DNA of 64,000 bases from ATM1 sp003577165. Lineage in GTDB: Bacteria; Armatimonadota; Fimbriimonadia; Fimbriimonadales; ATM1. The stretch is taken from assembly GCA_030263715.1 (NCBI GenBank), contig SZPM01000005.1, positions 124,001 to 188,000 of the forward strand. The letters run 5' to 3'. Of this stretch, positions 7,995-16,830 are shown piece after piece. The notes under the pieces are model-generated. The model saw only the letters and a program-made list of their open reading frames with translations. It had not been told where the DNA came from and searched no databases. Position 1 is the first letter of the stretch; each line of letters starts with the position of its first letter. Both the position numbers and the translations under genes were made by a program.

Positions 7995-10598
7995 ATGGCG
8001 AAGGCAACCAAAGAAGTCAAGTCGAAGCGCGTGGAAGCGTTGCGGCAGGTGGCGTATCAACGGCTGGAACGCCTCGAGCGGAAGGCTCAGAAGATCGGAG
8101 CGCATCTGCGCAAGCCGGGAAAAGCCGCTGACCTCCAATCACTCCATTATCTTCTTCACAAGGTCGAAGTCGAATATCACGATATCGCAAGGAACCTGGA
8201 GAAGGACCCGACTTGGACACCAAAACCGAAAATGCGACGAGAGAAGCGTGCCATCGTGCCGGAGTCCGGCCCGGCTGCGCCCCTCCCGACCACGGCAAAG
8301 GGTGAGCCGGGTAGACCGGCAAACCGTCATATTCCGCCACCAGTGCCGCTCGATTCAGCAAGGATCCCCGAAGACCAACAGTCGATGGGCCAAGGAAGCG
8401 GGGGGAGGAGTTGGTGTTCTGCGCCTTTCGTTGAGGTGAAGTTACCGCCGACTCAATGGTCGAATGTCCGGGAGAAGCTTCTGAAATTCCGAATTGAGGA
8501 CGACGCCGACATCGTCAGGCGGTGGGCCGAGGCCAAGTTCGGAAGCATCGAGACGGCGCGCGATGGATTACGTGCGAGCGCAGAGATCGGAACGAGCCCG
8601 GATGTATGGCGTTCCTTCATCAGCCGCGCGATCTCGAACGGCAAGAAGGACTTTGAGCCACTTCTCTCGTTGGACGATGACGAATTGACCGCGGATGCAA
8701 CAGCCGAGCGCGTTGTGCGTCGGTGGCATCAGATTGACTGGGTGGGCCGAATGCTCGACTCCATCCTGGAAACCGTCCCGTCGGGGGTCTCGAAAGACAC
8801 GTTTCGAAGCAGGGTCGAATCGCGTCTCAAGACGTTTCACTCGTCTGTGAACAGCTTCGAGCTCAAGAAGAGGAAGGACGGTACGGTCGAGCGCAAGCGG
8901 AAGCACACCAACCCGCAGTTTCCGTACTTGTCACCGAGCGCAGTGAGCATCGATCCTGATGTTGTGACTATGGAGGCGGTCGAACTGCTCCAGATGCAGC
9001 CCGAGGAACGCTTTGCAAAGGACCCGAACGATGCGAATGGCAGAATGAGGCTGAGGGTTTTGCAGGCGGAACTCGGCAAAGCACGACGCGAGGCTCTGGG
9101 TCGGCGGGGCGAGAAGGCCCCGCCGTGGAGTGGCCGCAAGGTCTTTCGCGGAACCACGACCAGGAAGAGGGAAGCGTGCCTGGTTTGGGACAAAGAGGCA
9201 CAAGCGGATGGACTTTACTTCGCGCTCGTGATGTCGGGCGGACCAAAGATCGACGACAAACGGTTTGTCTACATGGACGGTCAGCCGCTACAAAGCGATT
9301 GGCAACTGCACAACGGAGTGGCCGGTAAGGCAAAGTCATGCAGGGCGATGCCTCTCATTTTGAAGCATGACTTCCTGCGGTGGTACCACCGCCACATTAA
9401 GAACCACGACGTCAATGCTCCCCTCGAAAAGCGGTGCGTTCACACGACGACCCAGTTCGTTTTCGTGGAGCCGGACGAAAAGAAGGGCCTTCAGCCCCGG
9501 CTGTTCATCAGACCCGTATTCAAGTTCTACGATCCGGTCTATGAAGTGCCGGATAGCCACTCGATTGACAAGAAGCCGGACTGCCGATATTTGATCGGAA
9601 TTGACCGAGGCGTTAACTACCCCTATCGTGCCGCAGTATACGATTGCGAGACAAACTCCATAATCGCCGACAAGTTCGTGGACGGACGAAAGGCAGATTG
9701 GGAGCGGATACGAAATGAACTCGCATACCACCAGCGGCGACGTGACCTCCTGCGCAACTCGCGTGCCTCTTCCGCCGCAATACAGCGAGAGATTCGAGCC
9801 ATTGCACGGATTCGCAAGAGGGAGCGTGGGCTGAACAAAGTCGAGACGGTCGAGAGCATCGCGCGGCTCGTCGACTGGGCGGAAGAGAATCTCGGGAAGT
9901 GCAATTACTGCTTCGTTCTCGAAGACCTTTCTTCAAACTTGAATCTGGGGCGAAACAACAGGGTCAAGCACATTGCCGCGATCAAGGAGGCGCTGATCAA
10001 CCAGATGCGCAAGCGCGGATATCGTTTCAAAAAGAGCGGGAAAGTTGACGGCGTGCGAGAGGAGTCCGCGTGGTACACGAGTGCCGTTGCGCCATCCGGT
10101 TGGTGGGCGAAGAAGGAAGAAGTGGACGGGGCCTGGAAAGCGGACAAGACGCGGCCATTGGCGAGAAAGATCGGCAGTTACTATTGCTGCGAAGAAATCG
10201 ACGGACTCCATTTGCGCGGCGTGCTGAAGGGGCTCGGAAGGGCGAAGCGACTCGTTCTTCAAAGCGACGACCCATCCGCGCCGACTCGCAGACGAGGGTT
10301 TGGATCAGAGTTGTTCTGGGACCCCTATTGCACCGAACTCTGCGGCCACGCTTTCCCGCAAGGCGTCGTACTGGACGCAGACTTCATCGGCGCCTTCAAT
10401 ATTGCGCTGCGACCGCTGGTGAGGGAGGAACTTGGGAAGAAGGCGAAGGCCGTGGACCTGGCCGACAGGCACCAGACGCTCAATCCGACGGTTGCCCTCC
10501 GATGCGGCGTAACGGCGTACGAGTTCGTCGAAGTCGGGGGCGATCCCCGGGGCGGTCTCCGAAAAATCTTGCTCAATCCCGCAGAGGCCGTGATATAA
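7995..10598 (+). CDS. cas12l: Type V CRISPR effector nuclease, probable Cas12l (Cas-pi)
   Basis: An 867-residue RNA-guided nuclease with a C-terminal split RuvC domain. RuvC-I is 'YLIGIDRGVNYPYRAAVYD' (catalytic D537), RuvC-II is 'NYCFVLEDLSSNLN' (E643) and RuvC-III is 'VVLDADFIGAFNIALRPL' (D796). No HNH domain is present, so it is class 2 type V. The N-terminal half is basic and helical, with no family signature I recognise by eye. The ATG at 7995 has GAAGGAACG just upstream; reading on to 7881 adds 38 residues from a structured leader and is rejected. Size (about 860 aa), gene order effector-cas1-cas2-cas4 (a II-B-like layout), a tracrRNA and the likely host all match what I recall of Cas12l/Cas-pi, reported to use a C-rich PAM. 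Cas12b is larger and usually has different cas gene content. The type V call is firm; the subtype is inferred. Confidence 0.88.
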   Translation: MAKATKEVKSKRVEALRQVAYQRLERLERKAQKIGAHLRKPGKAADLQSLHYLLHKVEVEYHDIARNLEKDPTWTPKPKMRREKRAIVPESGPAAPLPTTAKGEPGRPANRHIPPPVPLDSARIPEDQQSMGQGSGGRSWCSAPFVEVKLPPTQWSNVREKLLKFRIEDDADIVRRWAEAKFGSIETARDGLRASAEIGTSPDVWRSFISRAISNGKKDFEPLLSLDDDELTADATAERVVRRWHQIDWVGRMLDSILETVPSGVSKDTFRSRVESRLKTFHSSVNSFELKKRKDGTVERKRKHTNPQFPYLSPSAVSIDPDVVTMEAVELLQMQPEERFAKDPNDANGRMRLRVLQAELGKARREALGRRGEKAPPWSGRKVFRGTTTRKREACLVWDKEAQADGLYFALVMSGGPKIDDKRFVYMDGQPLQSDWQLHNGVAGKAKSCRAMPLILKHDFLRWYHRHIKNHDVNAPLEKRCVHTTTQFVFVEPDEKKGLQPRLFIRPVFKFYDPVYEVPDSHSIDKKPDCRYLIGIDRGVNYPYRAAVYDCETNSIIADKFVDGRKADWERIRNELAYHQRRRDLLRNSRASSAAIQREIRAIARIRKRERGLNKVETVESIARLVDWAEENLGKCNYCFVLEDLSSNLNLGRNNRVKHIAAIKEALINQMRKRGYRFKKSGKVDGVREESAWYTSAVAPSGWWAKKEEVDGAWKADKTRPLARKIGSYYCCEEIDGLHLRGVLKGLGRAKRLVLQSDDPSAPTRRRGFGSELFWDPYCTELCGHAFPQGVVLDADFIGAFNIALRPLVREELGKKAKAVDLADRHQTLNPTVALRCGVTAYEFVEVGGDPRGGLRKILLNPAEAVI

Positions 10599-10599
10599 T
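10569..10599 (+). promoter_or_regulatory. Promoter of the tracrRNA inside the effector 3' end
   Basis: A perfect -10 TATAAT (10594-10599) overlaps the effector stop codon TAA (10596-10598). A weak -35, TTGCTC (10569-10574), lies 19 bases upstream. Transcription would start near 10606, just ahead of the structured RNA carrying the anti-repeat. Confidence 0.65.
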
Positions 10600-10605
10600 T
10601 TGAAT

Positions 10606-10740
10606 GTGCTCTGCCGAAGACGCCGCACGGAGCCTGGGCCGGAATCGTAGATCGAACGCGGCATCGAAGCCCTGCAGCCCTTCGGGGCCAAGGCGGCGCA
10701 GCAAGCCTCTTTCAGGCGGCAGAGTCCTTTAGAGTGTAAC
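10606..10740 (+). ncRNA. tracrRNA with bipartite anti-repeat
   Basis: The gap between effector and cas1 carries a sequence complementary to the array repeat. TCCTTTAGAGTGT (10725-10737) pairs perfectly with repeat positions 18-30, and CTTTCA (10709-10714) pairs with the repeat's last six bases, leaving a 10-base bulge on this strand and one unpaired base in the repeat. Upstream are a GCCC-TTCG-GGGC tetraloop hairpin (10677-10688), a GCCGC/GCGGC stem (10622-10626 with 10658-10662) and GCCT/AGGC (10705-10717). The anti-repeat lies at the 3' end, as in Cas12b-type tracrRNAs. A start near 10606 follows from the TATAAT; the 3' end is estimated, and may extend through the hairpin at 10743-10764. 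Confidence 0.8.
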
Positions 10741-10742
10741 GA

Positions 10743-10764
10743 GGGCCCCCAGGAACGGGGGCCC
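10743..10764 (+). terminator. GC-rich hairpin after the tracrRNA
   Basis: Perfect 8-bp stem GGGCCCCC-AGGAAC-GGGGGCCC just downstream of the anti-repeat and 36 bases before cas1. There is no T-run. It may end or stabilise the tracrRNA, or attenuate read-through into cas1. Confidence 0.5.
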
Positions 10765-10799
10765 AGCCATCTCCAGGGAAGGGACAGAGGAGGTGGATA

Positions 10800-11828
10800 G
10801 TGAAGTACGAATACGTCGAGACATTCGGGTCGGCGGTTCAAAAGCACTCCGAGCGACTTGTCGTGTCGGAGCCTTCCGGCGAAGGAGGGCAGAGAACAAA
10901 GAGGCAGGTGCCCGCTCTACACCTGGACCACCTGCTGATCGGCTCACGCGGCGTCAGCATTTCGTCGGACGCTCTCGAACTCTGCTGCGAACGAGGCATT
11001 CCCGTCACAATCGTGGATCGCCGCGGCAAGCCGGTGGGGAAGTTCACCGCCCCGGCAATTCACGGCACCAGCCGGACGCGCCGAGCGCAGATCAGAGCGT
11101 ACGAGAACGGCCTCGGGGTTACTTTCGCTCGCTCGGTCGTCATTGGAAAGGCGGCGAATCAGGCAATAAACCTGAAATACTTCGCAAAGAATCGACGAGA
11201 GCGAAGCCCGGATCAGTACGAGACGCTCAGAAAATCCGCAGAGGCGATCGACCGCGTTGCTCGTAGAGCGAAGAAGATCTCGGCGAACTGCATTGATGAA
11301 GTTCGACAACCGCTCATGGTCCTTGAGGCCGAGGCTTCGCGCATCTACTGGAGTTCGTTGTCAGCTCTTTACGGCAGCAGCTCTGGCTTTGTGCACCGCG
11401 AGCAAAGGGGTACCAAGAATCCAGTCAATGCTGCGCTGAACTACGCCTACGGTGTACTGACAGGCGAAGTTTGGACAGCGTGCCTCCTGGCTGGGCTTGA
11501 ACCGTACGCAGGATTCCTACACGCGGACCGACCAGGGAGGCTCAGTTTCGTGTTGGACCTTATCGAGGAGTTTCGGCCAGTGGTCGCGGATAGGGTCGTA
11601 TTCGCACTCGCGGCGAAGGGGTGGAGGATTGAACAAGAGGAGAATGGATGGCTCTCGCTCGCGTCGAAAAACAAGCTCCTCGCGAGTTTGGCCGAGAGGT
11701 TGGATTCTCCCGAGCCTGACCGCGGGAGGAGGCGCAAACTGCGCAACGTAATTCAGCGGCAGGCATACGCAGCGGCACAGCATTTCTTAGGAAATGAAAC
11801 CTACGTGCCATATAAGCAGAGGTGGTAG
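10800..11828 (+). CDS. cas1: CRISPR-associated endonuclease Cas1
   Basis: A 342-residue integrase subunit that inserts new spacers into the array together with Cas2. It has the N-terminal beta domain ('HLLIGSRGVSISSDALELC', 'GIPVTIVDRRGKPVG') and the C-terminal helical catalytic domain. The metal ligands are visible: E178 in 'EAEASRIYW', H241 in 'GFLHADRPGRLS', and D253/E257 in 'LDLIEEFRP'. The GTG start has AGAGGAGG close upstream. It is not fused to Cas4 or reverse transcriptase. It lies directly after the tracrRNA and 4 bases before cas2. Confidence 0.96.
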   Translation: MKYEYVETFGSAVQKHSERLVVSEPSGEGGQRTKRQVPALHLDHLLIGSRGVSISSDALELCCERGIPVTIVDRRGKPVGKFTAPAIHGTSRTRRAQIRAYENGLGVTFARSVVIGKAANQAINLKYFAKNRRERSPDQYETLRKSAEAIDRVARRAKKISANCIDEVRQPLMVLEAEASRIYWSSLSALYGSSSGFVHREQRGTKNPVNAALNYAYGVLTGEVWTACLLAGLEPYAGFLHADRPGRLSFVLDLIEEFRPVVADRVVFALAAKGWRIEQEENGWLSLASKNKLLASLAERLDSPEPDRGRRRKLRNVIQRQAYAAAQHFLGNETYVPYKQRW

Positions 11829-11832
11829 CAGA

Positions 11833-12081
11833 ATGACCTGGCTCGTTGTGTATGACATTGAGGATGACAGAGTTCGAACGAAGGTCGCAGACTATTGCCT
11901 GGACAAGGGTCTGGAGCGGATCCAATACAGTTGCTTTCTTGGCGAGATGTCGCGAACATTGGCTCGCGAGCTGGCATCAAAGTGCAAGCGGAAGCTCGGG
12001 GACAAGCCCGGGAAGATTCGGCTTGTTCCCGTTTGTGAAAAGGACCTTGCAAGCCAGGTTCGAATCGAGAATGTGCCTTGA
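11833..12081 (+). CDS. cas2: CRISPR-associated protein Cas2
   Basis: An 82-residue ferredoxin-fold protein beginning 'MTWLVVYDIEDDRVRTKV', with the Cas2 core strand and Asp ('VVYDI') and 'LERIQYSCFLGEMS'. It is the dimeric scaffold that joins two Cas1 dimers during spacer capture. I use the ATG at 11833 (AGAGGTGG upstream); the longer start at 11794 would overlap the end of cas1. Its stop is 2 bases before the ATG of cas4, so cas1-cas2-cas4 form one transcription unit. Confidence 0.93.
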   Translation: MTWLVVYDIEDDRVRTKVADYCLDKGLERIQYSCFLGEMSRTLARELASKCKRKLGDKPGKIRLVPVCEKDLASQVRIENVP

Positions 12082-12083
12082 TC

Positions 12084-12725
12084 ATGGAAGTCTCGCCGAG
12101 TGATGGATTCGTCTCCGTATCCGAGGTCAGACAGTGGTCATATTGTCCGCGTGTCGTCTGGCACAACCGCTGGCTAGGGGAACGCAGACCCCAGACGTCT
12201 CGAATGGAAGAAGGGAGGGCCGACCAGGCGGAACGGGAGCGGAAGGAGAAGAGGCGCACGTTCGCCGAATACCGGTTGCCTGCCCAATCGCGAAGATTCA
12301 ACGTGTACTTGAGGTCGGAGCGGCTCGGTGTTTCTGGTGTCGTGGACGCCGTGCTGGAACTTACGAATCGCTCCATCGACGAAGTGGACTCCCAAGGGCT
12401 CGATCCGGAACGCCCTTATTTCGCGCCAGTTGAGTATAAGAGCACGCAAGAGAGGGTCGGCCGCCATCATCTTCTGCAGCTCGCAGGGTATGCGGCGCTG
12501 CTCTCCGATATTACGGGAACGAGCGTACCGTTCGGATACTTCGTTTCGCTTCCCAACGGGCGAGCAAGCAGGGTCGAACTGAGCGAGAAGGCGAGGGAAG
12601 AGTTCCTTTCGTGCGTGCAAGGGATACGTAACATGGTAGTCGAGTGCCGAATGCCGGAGCCCACGCCTTCGCGGGCGAAGTGCCGAGACTGTGAGTTCCG
12701 CCGCTTCTGCAATGACGTGTGGTGA
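12084..12725 (+). CDS. cas4: CRISPR-associated exonuclease Cas4
   Basis: A 213-residue RecB-like nuclease. Visible features are an N-terminal iron-sulfur cysteine in 'YCPRVVWH', the nuclease residues D in 'VSGVVDAVLEL', E-x-K in 'FAPVEYKST' and Q in 'LLQLAGYAALL', and the three C-terminal cysteines of the 4Fe-4S cluster in 'CRDCEFRRFC'. Cas4 trims prespacers and fixes PAM-dependent orientation during adaptation. A TTG two codons earlier overlaps the cas2 stop and is an alternative start. Last gene before the array. Confidence 0.94.
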   Translation: MEVSPSDGFVSVSEVRQWSYCPRVVWHNRWLGERRPQTSRMEEGRADQAERERKEKRRTFAEYRLPAQSRRFNVYLRSERLGVSGVVDAVLELTNRSIDEVDSQGLDPERPYFAPVEYKSTQERVGRHHLLQLAGYAALLSDITGTSVPFGYFVSLPNGRASRVELSEKAREEFLSCVQGIRNMVVECRMPEPTPSRAKCRDCEFRRFCNDVW

Positions 12726-13032
12726 GCCCGCAACCCTGTCAACCGACGGATTCCCGGCCCAATGTGCGAAAGTAGCGCGGGCGCCGTTGCTCGATCCTCC
12801 ATGCCGGGAGTGCGAAGAGGTGCCTCCATTTTGGGGCAGTAGGAGGCTTATCGGCCTCCTCCGCCGTCCGCAGCAGGCCGGAGCCGCCGAACTGTTCGCA
12901 CATTGGCGCAGATACACTGGCAGATATGGGGTTGCGAATCTCGCGGACGAATCGGGTGTTTGAACCAAAAATGCGGCGATAATGTACGGAAGCCCGAGTG
13001 CGGAGCCCCAGCCTTTGAGGCTGGCCCCTACG
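12726..13032 (+). promoter_or_regulatory. CRISPR leader region
   Basis: This 307-base non-coding stretch lies between cas4 and the first repeat, the expected leader position for an array read on the + strand. A GATAAT (12978-12983) may be a -10 element, about 50 bases before the array; no clear -35 is seen. A CCAGCC-TTTGA-GGCTGG hairpin (13008-13024) ends 8 bases before the first repeat and could be an adaptation or transcription signal. No coding sequence is supported here. Confidence 0.6.
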
Positions 13033-15886
13033 GGCGCAGGACAAAATGCACACTCTAAAGGAATGAAAGGGTCACGGCCACGGTGAGCGCGACGGACGTG
13101 AGCTCGGCGCAGGACAAAATGCACACTCTAAAGGAATGAAAGGAGGGCTGGAAACTCGAAATCCTCGACACGGGCGGGCGCAGGACAAAATGCACACTCT
13201 AAAGGAATGAAAGGAAAAGAATCGAGACGGCGCAAAGCCGAAAGAATACTGGCGCAGGACAAAATGCACACTCTAAAGGAATGAAAGGGTTCTGATAGCC
13301 AAGTAGTGCCTCGATTCCCACCCTGGCGCAGGACAAAATGCACACTCTAAAGGAATGAAAGATCAGCTCGAGGGCGTTCGCAAGCGCGACCGCTTCCTCG
13401 GCGCAGGACAAAATGCACACTCTAAAGGAATGAAAGACGGAGAGTGGATGCTCTTGGCACGAGAGCGCTGGCAGGCGCAGGACAAAATGCACACTCTAAA
13501 GGAATGAAAGACACGACGCGCGGGTGAGCCGCGAGGAGTTCCGGCTGCGGCGCAGGACAAAATGCACACTCTAAAGGAATGAAAGAGGCAGATGCGCGGC
13601 GGACCATGATCGCGACACTCCTGGCGCAGGACAAAATGCACACTCTAAAGGAATGAAAGCTCGTGGAAGTTCCGGAAGCGCTCTTCAGTAGAGAGCGGCG
13701 CAGGACAAAATGCACACTCTAAAGGAATGAAAGACAACGCAGCGTCTCGCAACAGGCCGTATCTCGCAGTGGCGCAGGACAAAATGCACACTCTAAAGGA
13801 ATGAAAGGAGCAGAACGCGGCGCAATACGGGAGGGGCGGACCGGCGCAGGACAAAATGCACACTCTAAAGGAATGAAAGGGATATGTTTCCGTGAACGCC
13901 GGTCGCTCGGACGCCGGGCGCAGGACAAAATGCACACTCTAAAGGAATGAAAGTCTTTTAGCGTCGAAAAACCCCGACATTTTTCGCCAAAACCGGCGCA
14001 GGACAAAATGCACACTCTAAAGGAATGAAAGTGCATAACTCTACCTCGCTAATAGCGCGTGAACGGAAAGGCGCAGGACAAAATGCACACTCTAAAGGAA
14101 TGAAAGGAAGTACAGGGCGTCATTCGTGTCGAACGGATCCGGCAGGCGCAGGACAAAATGCACACTCTAAAGGAATGAAAGACACTCGGCGCGCACTTGC
14201 AAGATGAAAGAGCCCCCAGGCGCAGGACAAAATGCACACTCTAAAGGAATGAAAGCGAATCGGCCACGTCCACGGCCCCTCAGACGGGTCGAGGCGCAGG
14301 ACAAAATGCACACTCTAAAGGAATGAAAGAGCCGAGCGTCAGGGGTTTCATTCCGTCTCTCCTTTCGCGGCGCAGGACAAAATGCACACTCTAAAGGAAT
14401 GAAAGTTGCAAGTCTCATTCGATTGCCTCCATGATTGCTTGAGGCGCAGGACAAAATGCACACTCTAAAGGAATGAAAGCGGCTACGCACGGATGGACTC
14501 CGCACGCGTAATCTCTGGCGCAGGACAAAATGCACACTCTAAAGGAATGAAAGTAGTCGAATGCGTTTTGATCGCGAATGCGCGTAACGGGCGCAGGACA
14601 AAATGCACACTCTAAAGGAATGAAAGCCAGCCACTTCCATATCCGTCGATCGCGCGCGAGCAGTGGCGCAGGACAAAATGCACACTCTAAAGGAATGAAA
14701 GAATACGAAGCGTCGGCCCGAAGGGAGCAGAACGGCTTACAGGCGCAGGACAAAATGCACACTCTAAAGGAATGAAAGGTCACTCCTCGCTCGGGCACGA
14801 CGGCTTCCCACCTGTCGGCGCAGGACAAAATGCACACTCTAAAGGAATGAAAGGTAAAGGAGATCGTGGCAGCCGCGACCGCGCTCTTGGGCGCAGGACA
14901 AAATGCACACTCTAAAGGAATGAAAGTGTGATTGCAGGTCCGAGTGCATCGCTCGCGCATCCTGGCGCAGGACAAAATGCACACTCTAAAGGAATGAAAG
15001 CGCGTCTCTTATAGGGATCAGTCGGAATCCTCATTAGGCGCAGGACAAAATGCACACTCTAAAGGAATGAAAGCAACTGGATGGTCAGAATGCGGTCGTA
15101 CTCTGTGGGGGCGCAGGACAAAATGCACACTCTAAAGGAATGAAAGTGACGACGACGTTCGGCTCGCGATTCTGAATCGCGGGCGCAGGACAAAATGCAC
15201 ACTCTAAAGGAATGAAAGTTACCAAAACCGAAACCATTATTGGGAATGGGGAAAACGGCGCAGGACAAAATGCACACTCTAAAGGAATGAAAGACCCGTC
15301 GGTGAACTCGACGAACAAGTCCTCGATGTCGGCGCAGGACAAAATGCACACTCTAAAGGAATGAAAGGAGAAGACCCCCGCGAGGCGAAGAACCTGGGCC
15401 ATCTGGGCGCAGGACAAAATGCACACTCTAAAGGAATGAAAGGGATCCTCGAGCCTGAGCAGTAATGGACTGGTCGGAGGGGCGCAGGACAAAATGCACA
15501 CTCTAAAGGAATGAAAGGGTCCGCTGGGCGCTGTCGCACTACGGTCGCTGCCGGCGGCGCAGGACAAAATGCACACTCTAAAGGAATGAAAGACTCCAGG
15601 GCCTCCCTGTTGGTGAAGAACAGATAGGGCGCAGGACAAAATGCACACTCTAAAGGAATGAAAGTCTTATCTGCCTCCGGCATTTATTTCTTCTTGGGGC
15701 GGGCGCAGGACAAAATGCACACTCTAAAGGAATGAAAGTCCCTGAGCCCTTGCAAGTCCAGTGAGACGTTGTCGAGGCGCAGGACAAAATGCACACTCTA
15801 AAGGAATGAAAGTTGTAGACGACGTTCGAGTAGACGCGCGAGCCCGGCAGGCGCAGGACAAAATGCACACTCTAAAGGAATGAAAG
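13033..15886 (+). CRISPR. CRISPR array: 39 repeats of 37 nt, 38 spacers
   Basis: I count 39 copies of a 37-base repeat (GGCGCAGGAC...GGAATGAAAG), starting at 13033, 13106, 13177, 13251 and so on to 15850; every copy I read is identical. Spacers run from 34 to 41 bases, mostly 37. The repeat has no strong internal palindrome, which fits a tracrRNA-dependent system. Orientation: the tracrRNA on the + strand is complementary to the repeat as written, so the crRNA is read on the + strand, repeat then spacer, with cas genes and leader upstream. No degenerate end repeat marks the old end. Spacer targets cannot be determined here. Confidence 0.99.
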
Positions 15887-15985
15887 GGTTCCCGAGGGCG
15901 CTTAGTGAGGTCGGCAGAGCTAAGGTGCGCGGCGCATGGCTAGGCCATGCAACTGAGTGGTAGAATTTGGCCATGGGAGAAGACT

Positions 15986-16525
15986 GTGGCGCTAACGTCG
16001 TGTCCTGAGTGCGATGGAAAGGTCTCAGATCAAGCCGCGGCATGTCCCCATTGCGGTCACCCGCTTTCAGTGACGAAAGCCGATGACTCGACGGCAAGTG
16101 ATGCGCAGGTCTCGCTTCGTCACAGGGTTTCTGGCACGATATTGTCAGCCATCGGTCTCATTTCAGCGGTGTTCGGGATCGCGCGGATCAACTCAACTAA
16201 GTCTCAAGTTCTCGAGTCTTTTGGCGAGACAGACACGACGGCGATCACTGCGATTGCTGCCGGGATACTGTTGCTAATTGCTGGCTTGGTCGAATTGGTC
16301 TGGTTTGGCTTTCACCGGGTCGCACGTGGGTTGTCCGATAGTCCCTCGGCACTCTCAGTTACAGCCCTGCGTCGCCGACGGTCGCGTCATGTTTGGTTCA
16401 GTGTTGGGTTCGGACTCGTTATCGGGCTGATCGTGGACCGAGCCTTCCTCGACCTGATTGTGACCCCCATCTTCACTGCAGCGAGCGGACTTGCAATTGG
16501 CTTGGTGACTCGGCCAGAGGTTTAG
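15986..16525 (+). CDS. Zinc-ribbon membrane protein of unknown function
   Basis: A 179-residue protein starting with a zinc-ribbon motif ('CPECDGKVSDQAAACPHCG', two CxxC knuckles) followed by a short polar linker and about four membrane segments in two pairs (roughly residues 45-60, 85-105, 130-150 and 155-170). The GTG start at 15986 follows GGGAGAAG; an ATG 13 codons earlier is possible. It starts 99 bases after the last repeat. I find no reason to link it to CRISPR function; zinc-ribbon/TM proteins of this kind are common and uncharacterised. Confidence 0.6.
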   Translation: MALTSCPECDGKVSDQAAACPHCGHPLSVTKADDSTASDAQVSLRHRVSGTILSAIGLISAVFGIARINSTKSQVLESFGETDTTAITAIAAGILLLIAGLVELVWFGFHRVARGLSDSPSALSVTALRRRRSRHVWFSVGFGLVIGLIVDRAFLDLIVTPIFTAASGLAIGLVTRPEV

Positions 16526-16830
16526 CGAGAGTCCGACAGAGGATGAAGCATTGAGCGCGCCTGTTCGCATGATCGGGGTTCGGCGCACGTCAGCTTCTTT
16601 GTAGACCCTTTGCTCAATTGCACTGGGCACTGGGCCCGTTTTTGCTCTGTTCAGTTGAGCCGAGTGCCTTTCCCATAGGGAGAGACGTTGGAGGGTGAAG
16701 GGGTGTGCTGTTCCGATCCGAGAACCGTTTGACAAGATTTACCAGGTCGAGGGGGAATATGACCGGCGTCATTGCTCGGTGAAGGCGGGCGTGCGAGACT
16801 AAGAGTGAGCGACTAGCGAAGGAGGCTCAC
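16526..16830 (+). other. Intergenic region upstream of the multicopper oxidase
   Basis: This 305-base gap contains one TATGAC-type operator (16758-16773) and the AAGGAGG ribosome-binding site of the next gene. I see no coding sequence, tRNA or strong terminator in the rest. Confidence 0.5.
16758..16773. promoter_or_regulatory. Crp/Fnr-type operator (TATGAC-CGGC-GTCATT)
   Basis: Palindrome of the window-wide family with 5 of 6 symmetric pairs, centred about 65 bases before the GTG of the multicopper oxidase gene. Confidence 0.7.

Noticed and set aside
7995..10598. Effector as Cas12b (C2c1) or as a TnpB transposase
   Set aside because: Cas12b is larger (about 1100-1300 aa); TnpB is about 400 aa and has no cas1/cas2/cas4 or tracrRNA. 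The array and adaptation genes are intact.
13072..15868. Long minus-strand open frames with repeated 'FHSFRVCILSCA' or 'FIPLECAFCPAP' peptides
   Set aside because: These are translations of the CRISPR repeat itself, in frame by chance because the repeat unit has few stop codons. They are not repeat proteins.
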